A stretch of DNA of 64,000 nucleotides from Spirosoma pollinicola (GCF_002831565.1 NZ_CP025096.1:6625014-6689013), one strand, 5' to 3'. Numbered from the stretch's first letter, positions 32,957 to 42,235 are shown. Notes: generated by a model not told the origin, from the sequence alone. Program-made: numbers and translations.

Positions 32957-33301
32957 CTAATTAGTAGGCAAGTCAGGCGTAAATCCTAACTTGCCTAATA
33001 CCCCCTCATACGAACTGACACCCTCAAATGCTAAAGCACCGTTAATATCTGGTTCGTCGTCTTCATTGAGAGGAACCACCCATGCAGTAGCCTTCTCTTC
33101 AGCAGAGGGTGGAACAAGGGTTACCGCAACTTTGGTGACAATAACCTCCGAATTAGTGTATTTACTTAAATCATCAGGGTGAGGAATTTGCAATACCCAA
33201 AGTATAGGAGTTGGAAGTTTGTAGTAACTATCTATGTTCCCATCGGCGTCTACGTCAATGCCAATAGGAATAAGATCTTTTAGAAAATAATGAGTAGGCA
33301 T
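32957..33301 (-). CDS. Hypothetical protein, 114 residues
   Basis: The acidic protein has a DxDxDGxxD-like segment (IDVDADGNIDSYY). Its beta-rich composition suggests a small soluble domain. No family was recognised. It is convergent with the OmpA gene. Coding is supported by composition only. Confidence 0.5.
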   Translation of the reverse strand: MPTHYFLKDLIPIGIDVDADGNIDSYYKLPTPILWVLQIPHPDDLSKYTNSEVIVTKVAVTLVPPSAEEKATAWVVPLNEDDEPDINGALAFEGVSSYEGVLGKLGFTPDLPTN

Positions 33302-33467
33302 CGACTTTGAAATACTAAACTATCAACTACGTAAAGAACCCCCTCTGGATTCACGGATACAGATGTTTGTTGACTCTATCATAGAAACAATAATAAGACT
33401 ATTTCGCAGGAATAAGTGATTTCTTACTTAACAGTTCTGGCGACCGCATCGAGATCGATACTTAAAC

Positions 33468-34754
33468 TCATTTTGCCTCCAATATATCTTCCCAGCGCGT
33501 TGTGTACCTAGGTGACAGATACTTTTGCTTCATCGGCCAATCGGGATTGTACTGCTGACTAGCCAGCCGCAACTTGTCCTGGCCATAGCGTCGGTTCAGC
33601 CGATCAACCACAGTAAACAGCTGAAGCATTTTCTCGTTTGGCCCCTCGACAAATACCCCTTTCTGCCGGTAGTCAAAAGGCACCAGATCCGTGAGCATAA
33701 CACCGATCTTTTGATAGTTGTAACCAAAGGCAAAGATGGCCTTAAGTCCACTAATAGCGTATTTTAATAGGTCGGGGGTGCTATTCGTCGGGTGCGGTAA
33801 TTCGACCGTAATACTCTTGTAGTAGGGCTTGGCGGGTAGTCCATTTCCGGGGGTTTTGCGAAACTTGTTTGTCTTGAGATACACCGTGACAGCACCGCAA
33901 AGTGAATCCTGTTTTCGGAGCTTTTCGCAGCAACGGGAAAGGTGAGACGTTAAAGCATCCGTCAACGTTTCCAGGTCGGGTACCAATGTACCAAACCCCG
34001 GTTCAGCACATATGCTTTTCTTAGCGGGTTGGCTTAGCTCCAGCATCTTGCAGGGTGTCCCTCTGAGTTCGTGAACCAGCCTAAGGCCATTCACGGTCAT
34101 AAATTGTCGTATCCAATCGTCTGGTAAATCCCTGAGTTGGGCGGCCGTTTCGACGCCGTTGCCCTTTAGCATACCCGTATAACGGCCACCAATGCCCCAG
34201 AGATCACCTACCGGAAATTGGTCAAGCGCCTGATCAATGGCCTCTTGTGTATCCAGCACGCAAACGCCAGTCAATTCCAGTTGTTTTTTGGCGAGTTTGT
34301 TGGCTACCTTGGCCAGCGTTTTGGTAGGGCCAAACCCGACGGAAACCGGTATGCGAAGCCACTGGGCCACCGTCTGTCGGATGGATTCACCCAATCCCCG
34401 AACACTGGGATAAATACCCTCATACCCATCGGCCAGTATGAAAGCCTCGTCAACGCTGTACACCTCCACATCGTCCACAAAATGGGTGAGCGTGCTCATG
34501 AGCCTACGGGACATATCCGCATAGAGTGCGTAATTGGAGGAGAATACCTGCACGTTGTTGGCTTCGATGAGTTCCTTATATTCAAATAAAGGCTTACTCA
34601 TTTTTATGCCTAGGGCCTTCGCTTCGTCAGACCTAGCGACAATACAACCATCGTGATTCGAGAGCACAATCACGGGCTTGTCTTCCAGGCGTGGCTGAAA
34701 GCTCCGTTCACAGGAAACGTAAAAGGCATTCGCGTCAACCAGGCCGTAGAGCAT
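33468..34754 (-). CDS. umuC: Y-family DNA polymerase, UmuC-like (Pol V subunit)
   Basis: The ATG at 34754 is chosen (428 residues) because it starts MLYGLVDANAFYVSCER, the conserved UmuC N-terminus, just after the umuD stop. The catalytic acidic residues are visible in LVDAN (residue 7) and YSVDEAF (about 102-103). A helix-hairpin-helix region (PVGDLWGIGGRYTGMLKGNG) and the C-terminal UmuC domain follow. The protein performs translesion synthesis together with the UmuD-like product. UmuDC pairs are common on plasmids. Confidence 0.93.
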   Translation of the reverse strand: MLYGLVDANAFYVSCERSFQPRLEDKPVIVLSNHDGCIVARSDEAKALGIKMSKPLFEYKELIEANNVQVFSSNYALYADMSRRLMSTLTHFVDDVEVYSVDEAFILADGYEGIYPSVRGLGESIRQTVAQWLRIPVSVGFGPTKTLAKVANKLAKKQLELTGVCVLDTQEAIDQALDQFPVGDLWGIGGRYTGMLKGNGVETAAQLRDLPDDWIRQFMTVNGLRLVHELRGTPCKMLELSQPAKKSICAEPGFGTLVPDLETLTDALTSHLSRCCEKLRKQDSLCGAVTVYLKTNKFRKTPGNGLPAKPYYKSITVELPHPTNSTPDLLKYAISGLKAIFAFGYNYQKIGVMLTDLVPFDYRQKGVFVEGPNEKMLQLFTVVDRLNRRYGQDKLRLASQQYNPDWPMKQKYLSPRYTTRWEDILEAK

Positions 34755-34756
34755 CG

Positions 34757-35218
34757 CTAGATCAGTTTTTGAAAGGCGAATGTAACCCGACCACACACTT
34801 TGAATTTGTCGCCTTTATTGACGTAGATCGGTAGGTATTTAGGGTTAGATGATTCCAGAATGAGTTGATTGCTATCGACATAGTTAATGCGCTTAACGGC
34901 AAAATCTTCCCCTAGTTGAACGACGACAATTTTGCCGTGAGTGACTTCGGGCGAACAATAGTACGCGTCCCATAACAGAAAGTCGCCCCGGTCTATACGA
35001 TCCCCGATCATACTATCTGACCCTACACGAATGAAGTAAGTAGCTTCTGGATGATAGATGCACAAATCATCTAGGCTCAATACCCGTTCAATATAGTTTT
35101 CGGCTGGCGAAGGAAAGCCAGCCTGTACATAGTCCATTAAAAAGGGGATGGCGTATTTGCGCTGGACTAGGGCGCGAAACACATCCTGGGCAGCAATACG
35201 GTCTTCGGGTTCAATCAT
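34757..35218 (-). CDS. umuD: UmuD-like S24 peptidase (self-cleaving)
   Basis: The 153-residue protein has the S24 layout: a cleavage region QAGFPSPA (cut between Ala33 and Gly34), catalytic Ser69 in GSDSMIG and Lys109 in FAVKRIN. In the family, RecA-stimulated self-cleavage activates the polymerase subunit. The umuC start follows after two bases. The N-terminus is about ten residues longer than in E. coli UmuD and has no DNA-binding domain, so it is not LexA. Confidence 0.9.
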   Translation of the reverse strand: MIEPEDRIAAQDVFRALVQRKYAIPFLMDYVQAGFPSPAENYIERVLSLDDLCIYHPEATYFIRVGSDSMIGDRIDRGDFLLWDAYYCSPEVTHGKIVVVQLGEDFAVKRINYVDSNQLILESSNPKYLPIYVNKGDKFKVCGRVTFAFQKLI

Positions 35219-35245
35219 AGCAATGGCTGCAATAATGGATCAAAC

Positions 35246-35284
35246 CGCTATGATACACTTTTGTTATATATAATACAAATAGCG
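35246..35284 (-). promoter_or_regulatory. Candidate promoter/operator of umuDC
   Basis: Within 70 bases upstream of umuD lie CGCTAT/ATAGCG arms (35246-35251 and 35279-35284) and an offset TTTGT/ACAAA dyad around a TATATA core. Damage-inducible control by a LexA-like repressor is expected for umuDC, but the site does not match a LexA box that I can name. The rest of 35285-35567 holds nothing else recognised. Confidence 0.35.
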
Positions 35285-35567
35285 TATAAACAGCATCATA
35301 TTACTTGTCATATTTTCGTTCAATGATTTCTACGACAGAACGAGAAGTTGACCTAAGTTCACTCGTCCTTAGTCGGCCCCGGACCCACCTTCCAGGACAT
35401 CCAATTGAAGCTAGGCAATTCCTTATCTAATAAATACGTAGGTGGGAACGGCCAAGCCTAATTCACTTTCTGCATACATTAAGGGAGCAACCAGAGATGA
35501 CTACCTTGGTATCTCTTTTTTAGTAATTTCATACCCTTTTATTAGGGAGTCCACAAGCATATTTACT

Positions 35568-35816
35568 ATGACTCTTTACGAGTTCAATACGTTATCAAGT
35601 GAGGATCAGTACCAACGTGTTTGGGACCAGGGTTCTTTCTTGCTAAGTCGACCTGTCGGCAAATCACGCGTTAGCCTATATGCGCTAGGTGATTTTTTTG
35701 TTGAGATTCGCTACGAACGAGCGAAGAATCAAATCACTGGTTGCCGATCTTTCTACAATAAGGTCGCTTTGGAGCCTTACTTAAGCTCCATTACCATTAC
35801 CTCATTGTTTGAATAA
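35568..35816 (+). CDS. Small hypothetical protein
   Basis: The ATG at 35568 (82 residues, MTLYEFNTLSSEDQYQRVWD) is preferred; the longer frame from 35442 adds an unconvincing N-terminus. The product looks like the small MTLYEFN-type proteins found in many Cytophagales genomes, of unknown function. Confidence 0.65.
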   Translation: MTLYEFNTLSSEDQYQRVWDQGSFLLSRPVGKSRVSLYALGDFFVEIRYERAKNQITGCRSFYNKVALEPYLSSITITSLFE

Positions 35817-35931
35817 TTGTTACCCGAAATAATTCAAATTTGCATTCTTCGGTTTCCTTTGAATAACGGTAGCTATTACTAACCGCCGATAGTGAGTTTA
35901 CAGTTACAAATTCCGTGTTTTAGACTTTCTT

Positions 35932-36732
35932 ATGGAAAAGATTATTTTGATTACAGGCGCTTCAACGGGCCTGGGGGAGACCATTGCCAATTACCTGACC
36001 AAGAAGAATTACGTAGTGTATGGCACCTCAAGGTCCATTGAACACCTGCCAAAATCATTCAATACGTTGAACATGGATGTACGCGACGACAAAAGCATTC
36101 AGGATGCTATTCGACGGATCATAGAAAAACATGGTCGAATAGACGTACTCATAAATAATGCTGGTCTGGCCATCGCAGGACCAATCGAAGCCCTTCCACT
36201 GGGAGAAGTACAGCGGGTATTTGATACTAACGTTATGGGTACCCTTCGTACCATCCAAGCTGTATTACCATCGATGCGTACCCACAGGTCAGGACTAATT
36301 ATTAACGTCAGTTCGATAGCAGCTGAGGCGGGTTTGCCCTTCCGGGGCGGTTACTGCGCATCGAAAGCGGCCGTGGATCGGCTGACTGAAGCACTACGAT
36401 TTGAGGTTGCGCAGTTTGGTATTCAAGCCTGTTACGTGCAGCCCGGCGGGACTAAGACTGACATTAATAAAAATAGACTCCGCGTTTCCCTGCCTGACAA
36501 CAGTGTCTACAAAGAGACATTTGATCGAACCTATGAATTAATTGACGAGAGCGTCAGTGGGGGGATCGAAGCCGACGTATTTGGGCCATTGATTGAGAAA
36601 ATTATTGAGTCGAAGCAGGTCGAGCGAATGTACCGGGTTGGTAAGCCACTAGAAAAGTTTTCCGTGGTGCTCAAGAAGTTACTGCCTACGGCCCTTTATG
36701 AGCGAATGATTCTGAATCACTATAAAATGTAG
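35932..36732 (+). CDS. Short-chain dehydrogenase/reductase (SDR)
   Basis: The 266-residue protein has the classical SDR pattern: cofactor motif TGASTGLG (residues 6-13), NNAG near 78-81, and catalytic Ser128, Tyr141 and Lys145 (YCASK). The substrate cannot be told; the family reduces or oxidises alcohols and ketones with NAD(P). It is followed after about 30 bases by a LytS-type kinase and its response regulator, which may control it (inference). Confidence 0.9.
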   Translation: MEKIILITGASTGLGETIANYLTKKNYVVYGTSRSIEHLPKSFNTLNMDVRDDKSIQDAIRRIIEKHGRIDVLINNAGLAIAGPIEALPLGEVQRVFDTNVMGTLRTIQAVLPSMRTHRSGLIINVSSIAAEAGLPFRGGYCASKAAVDRLTEALRFEVAQFGIQACYVQPGGTKTDINKNRLRVSLPDNSVYKETFDRTYELIDESVSGGIEADVFGPLIEKIIESKQVERMYRVGKPLEKFSVVLKKLLPTALYERMILNHYKM

Positions 36733-36760
36733 CTCCGTTGGTAAATTCCTTTGTACGCCT

Positions 36761-38215
36761 ATGACACCACAAGAAAATCCACTTAATATCCCCCAGCTAC
36801 TGTCGCGGGCACTTCAAGCAATAAGGCGTCCAGTGGCTGAAAGTCAGCGTCGGTTGCTGTTAGTCGTTAACATTACTTATCTGGTGCTGGCAGTTGAGTA
36901 TATCCTAACAGAATGGTTCTCCACTGGCAAGGCGGTACCCGAGCAAGTTTTATGGTATGTCTATGTGCTGGTTGGCGTTACTAATGCCATTTCGTGCGTC
37001 TATACTTATGTTAATATGAGTCCTGGTAAATCCCGGAAGATACTGGGGTTTACTATCGCTTTTAAAACAACCAATAAGTTTGAACAACGCCTGCGGTGGG
37101 CAAGCCTGATCGCCATCATGATGATGAGCTTCTGCTTTATGATTGGCCTGGGCAATCCCAGCAACGATACGTTACTAACCGATTTTGCATTGGGGCATTC
37201 ACTAATCGTACTCGTTGCAATGCTGCTGGGTAGGGAAGCGTCGTTTATCTGGTTTTCAATTGTATTGAGTATTCTGGTATATACAACTTTTATCCAGAAA
37301 GGGTATTCCTACCAGTACAACTACATGACGCAAGCTGAATCGATGCGGTATGAAAGCGCGTTGGCCAAGGGAGAAAAATGGGCCGTCAACCGGCAAGAAT
37401 TGTTGAAGAGCCAGCATATGAATTCTCCCAAAGCTTCCCGCTATTTCAACATGTGGTTTTGCTTTATCGTGGTAGCGTATCTGTCGGCCTATTTTTTTAC
37501 CGAGAGCGCCAGAAAAGTGGATGATATTGTCCCCTCTGTCGAAAAGGATATGAAGGTGGCTATCGAGGAAGCACACCGGCAGGATATGGCAAATGCACTG
37601 GTTATGCAGGAAGCGCTAAATGCAGAACTGAAGAACTTAAAGGCTCAGATTAATCCTCACTTTTTGTTCAACACCCTGAATTACTTCTACATGAAAAGCT
37701 TGGATTACTCCCAGGAATTAGCCAGTTCCATTCTGATGCTTTCTGATATCATGCAGTACAGTGTACGGGAAAACGTAGATCGGGTAGGATTAGACGAAGA
37801 GATCAAACACATGCGGCACTTTATCGAACTGCTCCAGCTACGTAACAACAACAAACTATACATTGACTTTAAGGTAAAGGGGCCAGTGAACCAGATCCAG
37901 ATACTACCTTTCCTCTTTATTGGTCTGTTAGAAAACGCGTTCAAACATGGTAACATGCTGAATGCCAATAAGCCTCTAATCATTACTATTGAAGCTACCC
38001 CTCCACACCTTAAATTTTATACCTGCAATCAGAAAAACCGAAAAAAGAAGGTCAGCTCAACGCTTATCGGCCTGAGCAACACGCGTCGGCGATTGGATTT
38101 AACGTATCAAAATTACTCTTTTGACGTTGATCAAGACGAAGAAAGCTTTTGTATTAATTTATCAGTAAACACGAATGACTTAAAAGGTGGATTTGAGTTT
38201 CATACTGTGGTATAA
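36761..38215 (+). CDS. LytS/YehU-type sensor histidine kinase
   Basis: The 484-residue protein has N-terminal membrane segments (about residues 25-45, 65-85, 110-130, 140-165, 165-185 and 225-245). It then has the His_kinase domain with the phosphoacceptor His300 in NPHFLFNTLNYF, an N-box-like LLENAFKHG and a degenerate ATPase end. There is no separate input domain beyond the membrane part. It is paired with the LytTR regulator directly downstream. The signal is unknown. Confidence 0.9.
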   Translation: MTPQENPLNIPQLLSRALQAIRRPVAESQRRLLLVVNITYLVLAVEYILTEWFSTGKAVPEQVLWYVYVLVGVTNAISCVYTYVNMSPGKSRKILGFTIAFKTTNKFEQRLRWASLIAIMMMSFCFMIGLGNPSNDTLLTDFALGHSLIVLVAMLLGREASFIWFSIVLSILVYTTFIQKGYSYQYNYMTQAESMRYESALAKGEKWAVNRQELLKSQHMNSPKASRYFNMWFCFIVVAYLSAYFFTESARKVDDIVPSVEKDMKVAIEEAHRQDMANALVMQEALNAELKNLKAQINPHFLFNTLNYFYMKSLDYSQELASSILMLSDIMQYSVRENVDRVGLDEEIKHMRHFIELLQLRNNNKLYIDFKVKGPVNQIQILPFLFIGLLENAFKHGNMLNANKPLIITIEATPPHLKFYTCNQKNRKKKVSSTLIGLSNTRRRLDLTYQNYSFDVDQDEESFCINLSVNTNDLKGGFEFHTVV

Positions 38216-38247
38216 CCCAATTCACTTTTTTATTAAATGAAAATAGT

Positions 38248-38976
38248 ATGACCTGCATTGTTTTGGATGATGAAGAATTAGCCGTTAATTTTTTAGTTGA
38301 TAGAAATATCAAGAAAGTTCCTTACTTAACGCTAATGGGGGCTTTCACCGATCCCCAGGAAGCCCTTCTTTTTTTACAGACCACCACCGTCGACTTGATC
38401 TTTTTGGATATAGAGATGCCAAATGCAAACATCGATGGGATTGATTTTATGAAACTGATGAAAGCCGACCAGCGGTACATCCTGGTAACGGCTCACCCTG
38501 AATACGCCCTAGAGAGCTATGAATACAATGTAGTCGATTACCTACGTAAGCCGTTTTCGTTTGAGCGCTTTGCTAAAGCCGTTCAGAAAGCACAGCACTT
38601 TGTAAAGCCAGGCGAAATAAGTAGTAAATCAGTTGATGCTACCAAACCAAAAGATTCGTTGTTCCTAAAATCAGATAAAAAACTGCAACGGGTATTGTTT
38701 GATTCAATATGCTACGTAGAAGCAGATAGGAACTACGCGACTATTTTTCGCGATGCTGATCAGATTGCTACTAAAATCACCTTAAATAAACTGGAGAAAG
38801 ACTTACCAACTAGTCAGTTCATCCGGGTTCATAAATCCCATATCGTTTCCCTGGATAAAATTGCGTTTGTCGAAAAGGATCAGATTGGTATAACTCGAAC
38901 CGAGGGAACCGTCACGATTCCGCTGAGTATCCAGCACAAGAAAACCTTCCTTCAGGCAATCGAAAAACGTTCCTAA
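38248..38976 (+). CDS. LytTR-family response regulator
   Basis: The 242-residue protein has a receiver domain with phosphoacceptor Asp54 (FLDIEMPNANIDG) and Lys near 104 (LRKPFSFERF). A C-terminal LytTR DNA-binding domain spans about residues 130-240 (FDSICYVEADRNYATIF and FIRVHKSHIVSLDKIAFVEK). It is partner of the upstream kinase. It converges with the rep gene; only 10 bases separate the stops. Confidence 0.92.
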   Translation: MTCIVLDDEELAVNFLVDRNIKKVPYLTLMGAFTDPQEALLFLQTTTVDLIFLDIEMPNANIDGIDFMKLMKADQRYILVTAHPEYALESYEYNVVDYLRKPFSFERFAKAVQKAQHFVKPGEISSKSVDATKPKDSLFLKSDKKLQRVLFDSICYVEADRNYATIFRDADQIATKITLNKLEKDLPTSQFIRVHKSHIVSLDKIAFVEKDQIGITRTEGTVTIPLSIQHKKTFLQAIEKRS

Positions 38977-38986
38977 TACTCTAAAA

Positions 38987-40099
38987 TCAGCCATTCTTAG
39001 GGAGCAGAAGGTTAATTATGTCGGAAACCGGTCTGTCTCCTTTTATTCGTTTGTCAGTGGATGAGGGAGTAAAACTTAATTGAGGCTCATAGGCAGGAGG
39101 CACAATCTGATTCTTACGAGGAGCTTTCAGCTTGTCTAGGCCCAGGCTCCGGGCCATGTATTTGCTCTTGTCTTTTACTTCTGGCCGTCGCTGGTTCTCA
39201 AATTCAGAATGCAGTCGAAATAACGTATCCAGCAAGCCCGGCTCCGTTATGATATGATCCTTCTGCCAGGGTTTCAGGGCGTATTTAGCCATCACCTGAT
39301 AGCCCAAAATAACCCGCTGGTTTGGGTCAAGCGTCGCAAGACGTGCTTCATCATTCTCTACATGTTCAGTAGCTAAATGCTTTAAAGTCTTAACGACAAA
39401 CTCAAGTTCAACTACTTTCTTGCCAACTTTCTGGACAGGAAACCAATCCAGGACATATTCTGCTTTTTGCTTCAGTTCGCGCTGACTAACTTCAAGCACG
39501 TATTGAACGAAATCGTTGTAGCGATAGCTTTCCGGGCAATTAAGAATATAACGCAGTTCATCAACCTGAAATCTGAATGTATTCTTTTGTACATGGTAGT
39601 GCATACACATGATCTCGTAAATGCGCATTGCGTAAATGGACGAAAGCGACCACATCACGTCCAACTCATACTTGGTGAAGCGTTTACCTAAGGCAGCAAA
39701 ATGAGGGACCACGTCGGCCAGCACTTTTATGTCGATGTAACGGCGATTGTTTTCTATTCTGGAGCTAACGTAGGGAAAAGGGGTAACAAAAATGTATTCC
39801 CCCTTGGCTTCATCCTTGTAAGAAATCCGCTTTTTCGATAAGCCCTCAGCCGCTTCAGTGACCTGGCTATGGTGGTTTTTCGTCAATTCAGCGTATGGAA
39901 TACTGAATTCAAGATTCCGATCCGGTTGAATCTTCCCTTTAACAGCCATATTGCCCAGTTGATTGACAACCAGGATGACGATTTTCTTCTCTAATTCCGT
40001 GAATTCCTGACGGGATAGGGTAAAGATATTCGACTGATAATTAGTCGAATGACGCTCGAAAATAGTAAGTTGACCTGCTGAATCTTCTTTCATAAACAA
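38987..40099 (-). CDS. rep: Plasmid replication initiator (Rep_3/RepB-like)
   Basis: The 370-residue protein has two winged-helix-like domains, as in RepE/RepB-type initiators (LSRQEFTELEKKIVILVVNQ; YELDVMWSLSSIYAMRIYEI). Such proteins bind iterons to open oriV, and the array at 40202-40535 lies just upstream of its start. A second in-frame ATG two codons on (MKEDSAG) is equally possible. Alternation of 22-base iterons suggests that it also represses its own promoter (inference). Confidence 0.9.
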   Translation of the reverse strand: MFMKEDSAGQLTIFERHSTNYQSNIFTLSRQEFTELEKKIVILVVNQLGNMAVKGKIQPDRNLEFSIPYAELTKNHHSQVTEAAEGLSKKRISYKDEAKGEYIFVTPFPYVSSRIENNRRYIDIKVLADVVPHFAALGKRFTKYELDVMWSLSSIYAMRIYEIMCMHYHVQKNTFRFQVDELRYILNCPESYRYNDFVQYVLEVSQRELKQKAEYVLDWFPVQKVGKKVVELEFVVKTLKHLATEHVENDEARLATLDPNQRVILGYQVMAKYALKPWQKDHIITEPGLLDTLFRLHSEFENQRRPEVKDKSKYMARSLGLDKLKAPRKNQIVPPAYEPQLSFTPSSTDKRIKGDRPVSDIINLLLPKNG

Positions 40100-40201
40100 A
40101 GATTAAAAAAAGCATATACAACTACAAGGATGAATAGGCCATTTTTGTTTTTAACCTGTTATATAGCCCCACATTGACCTTGTAATAGGAGTTAGCTACT
40201 C

Positions 40202-40535
40202 CCCCTAAAACTTGTTTTTCCCCCTAAAATCGGGTCTTGTTCAGGGCTGTTTAGGTGACTAAATGCCCTATCTGGGGGACAAAACCAGTGAATTTGGGGA
40301 CAAGATGGTATAAAAGTGGCTGTGTGTCACATTAATCATATGTAATAGCCAACTATTTACCTGTACCCCCTAAAACTTGTAATAGCACCCCTCAAAACTT
40401 GTAATGACCGATATCACCACTTAAAACTTGTTTTTCTCCACCTTAAAACTTGTTTTACTTCACCCTAAAACTTGTTTTACAAGGTATATTGCTACTCCTA
40501 AAACTTGTAATAAGGCCACTTAAAACTTGTTTTTC
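40202..40535 (+). repeat. oriV: Iteron array, origin of replication (oriV)
   Basis: Eight same-strand copies of the core AAAACTTGT (consensus CCnCTTAAAACTTGTTTTTC) start at 40207, 40372, 40394, 40423, 40445, 40467, 40500 and 40522. The last seven are spaced 22, 29, 22, 22, 33 and 22 bases, close to whole numbers of helical turns. A degenerate ninth lies at 40220. An AT-rich stretch (40540-40710) follows and may be the unwinding region. The array is next to rep. Confidence 0.92.
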
Positions 40536-40719
40536 GTCCTATAAAATCCTAATAATTAGCTAGTTATGACCCCCCTAAATCAATCAAAAAGGTTTATTGA
40601 TAAACATCAAAAAATCAAAACGCTAATCTTGATTATATAAAAGGGTAAAAAGTGAAATCTAATAATAACTATTTACCTTGCAGGGAAATAGTACTGTCTA
40701 ATTTACTAACAATTCCATT

Positions 40720-41445
40720 ATGGCTAAAGCCAAGCAATCCGATCTGGCTCCACTGCCTGCCATCCGCTTAGTATTAAAGCATTACAAAACGGAGCTGCAA
40801 CCTGTTGTCCACCAAGTTAGCGCCATGCCCACTGAATCCGATCTGGAGTATTACTTCGTGTCGGCTGAACATATGGAACTGTTTCGACCATACCACCGGC
40901 CCGGTAAGCCGTATAAAAACTTCAAGCTTGTCAACTTCGAGCGTCCGGCCATATCGCTCACCTTTTACAACAAGCACAAATACCAAATCAGTCGGGGCAT
41001 TAGGATCGAATCAGCCCTGGCCATTTTGAAAGAACAAAGGGATAATCTATACACAAAATCTTATTTGGATCAGTTGACGCCTGGCCAGCAGCAGAAACTC
41101 CAGGACATTGACAATCTGTTACGAGCCGTTCGACAAACGCCCGAAAAATTTGAGTTCTGTAGTTCAAACTACGAACATTATTATCGCTACTGGTACTGTT
41201 CATTCCGATTCTTTGAAGATACCGAGCTGACTAAAACCGGCACGGCCAATGATCATCTCTTAAAGCATGTGCAGGCCACTGACGGGCAGTCCACTATTGA
41301 GCGACTCAACATTATCTTTATAGATCCCAAATTTATCACGCGGCCAGTAGCGTACGATAATAAGCTCATCGACCGTGAGCTGGAAACCTATACGGAAAAG
41401 GTAAGCTATGGGAAGTCATCGCTTTATATCCGTTCAATCGAATAA
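40720..41445 (+). CDS. Hypothetical protein, 241 residues, with a decayed copy at 43431
   Basis: The protein has no recognised domain. Its middle (GQQQKLQDIDNLLRAVRQTP) is helical and the C-terminal half is aromatic-rich (HYYRYWYCSFRFFEDTELTK). A degenerate copy of its C-terminal two-thirds exists downstream, so it is a real protein. It sits directly beside the oriV AT-rich region. A replication-associated role is possible but only inferred from place. Confidence 0.7.
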   Translation: MAKAKQSDLAPLPAIRLVLKHYKTELQPVVHQVSAMPTESDLEYYFVSAEHMELFRPYHRPGKPYKNFKLVNFERPAISLTFYNKHKYQISRGIRIESALAILKEQRDNLYTKSYLDQLTPGQQQKLQDIDNLLRAVRQTPEKFEFCSSNYEHYYRYWYCSFRFFEDTELTKTGTANDHLLKHVQATDGQSTIERLNIIFIDPKFITRPVAYDNKLIDRELETYTEKVSYGKSSLYIRSIE

Positions 41446-41449
41446 GCCC

Positions 41450-41470
41450 AAAGTGGCTTTTAGCCACTTT
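41450..41470 (+). terminator. Terminator hairpin AAAGTGGCT/AGCCACTTT
   Basis: The nine-bp perfect stem with a TTT loop is followed by TTCG after a short T-run. It directly follows the stop of the 241-residue gene. The GTGGC/GCCAC stem also occurs in the two tra/mob leaders. Confidence 0.7.
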
Positions 41471-41504
41471 TCGAGCCTTCAGTGCCGATTATCTTTGCCG
41501 TTCT

Positions 41505-41774
41505 ATGACAAAGGTGAGCCCTATATCAGTGGCATTTGGAAAGGCGGTTAAACAAGCACGGCTGAAAAAAGGATGGACGCAAGATGATCTGGCTTATGAG
41601 AGTGGATTAGATCGCTCTTACATCTCCCAGATCGAAGGAGGACTAAGAAACCCGAGCTTGCCGGTAGTTTGGGACTTAGCAGTTAAATTGGATACCTCTT
41701 TCCTGACATTAATGGCCGCAGCTGTACAGTTAATGCCAGAAGCCTCAAGTGAATCGAATAAACCTAGGGAGTAG
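41505..41774 (+). CDS. XRE-family helix-turn-helix regulator
   Basis: The 89-residue protein consists of one HTH domain (AVKQARLKKGWTQDDLAYES and IEGGLRNPSLP, the canonical Xre end). A -7 box TATCTTTG ends only about ten bases before the ATG, so the mRNA is nearly leaderless. It is typical of plasmid and phage repressors; the target is unknown. Confidence 0.88.
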   Translation: MTKVSPISVAFGKAVKQARLKKGWTQDDLAYESGLDRSYISQIEGGLRNPSLPVVWDLAVKLDTSFLTLMAAAVQLMPEASSESNKPRE

Positions 41775-41898
41775 GTATAAACAGGCTCTAATCAGTTGGT
41801 TTACGTTAATTAATGTTTATGCGCCCTATAGGGTGTAAGTTCATGATCAGTGAATAGTAGGGTAGGGTTACCGTATATGGAGTGAACATAAATTTACT

Positions 41899-41934
41899 TA
41901 TTGGAGCAGATCGATAGGTCGATCTGCTCCAATA
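41899..41934. repeat. 16-bp perfect inverted repeat
   Basis: Arms 41899-41914 and 41919-41934 (TATTGGAGCAGATCGA and complement) have a TAGG loop. There is no T-run. It is located in the 460-base gap between the XRE gene and the small gene at 42236; the rest of the gap up to 42175 shows nothing clear. Confidence 0.75.
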
Positions 41935-42175
41935 GATAGTTCAGTACAATAAGCCGCAACGGCGGACAGTAACTTTTCATTTAAAGAGTCAAGTATTCTT
42001 TTTCCGACCTGGCGACCGTCCGACTGGAAGGGTACCTAAGAAATGAGCTTACTATAGGTAATGAATTTGGGTAGCCAACGAACCTATAAAAATAAAGTGC
42101 TAAATAAAATCTCTCTTGTTTCTGGATACACAATAAACCGCTTAAACGGACGTTTTTATTCTGTTACGTTACTTC

Positions 42176-42208
42176 AGCCCCATTGGTATAACCCGTGGGG
42201 CTTTTTTG
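42176..42208 (+). terminator. Intrinsic terminator
   Basis: AGCCCCA (42176-42182) pairs with TGGGGCT (42196-42202), with six T. It likely ends transcripts entering from the XRE side. Confidence 0.8.
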
Positions 42209-42235
42209 TATTAATTACTACGTATTCTTTCTGGC

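Noticed and set aside
36055..36258. 67-residue minus-strand frame within the SDR gene
   Set aside because: It is a shadow of the SDR coding sequence.
40202..40535. CRISPR or regulatory tandem repeat
   Set aside because: Spacing at near whole helical turns and the adjacent Rep gene identify iterons.
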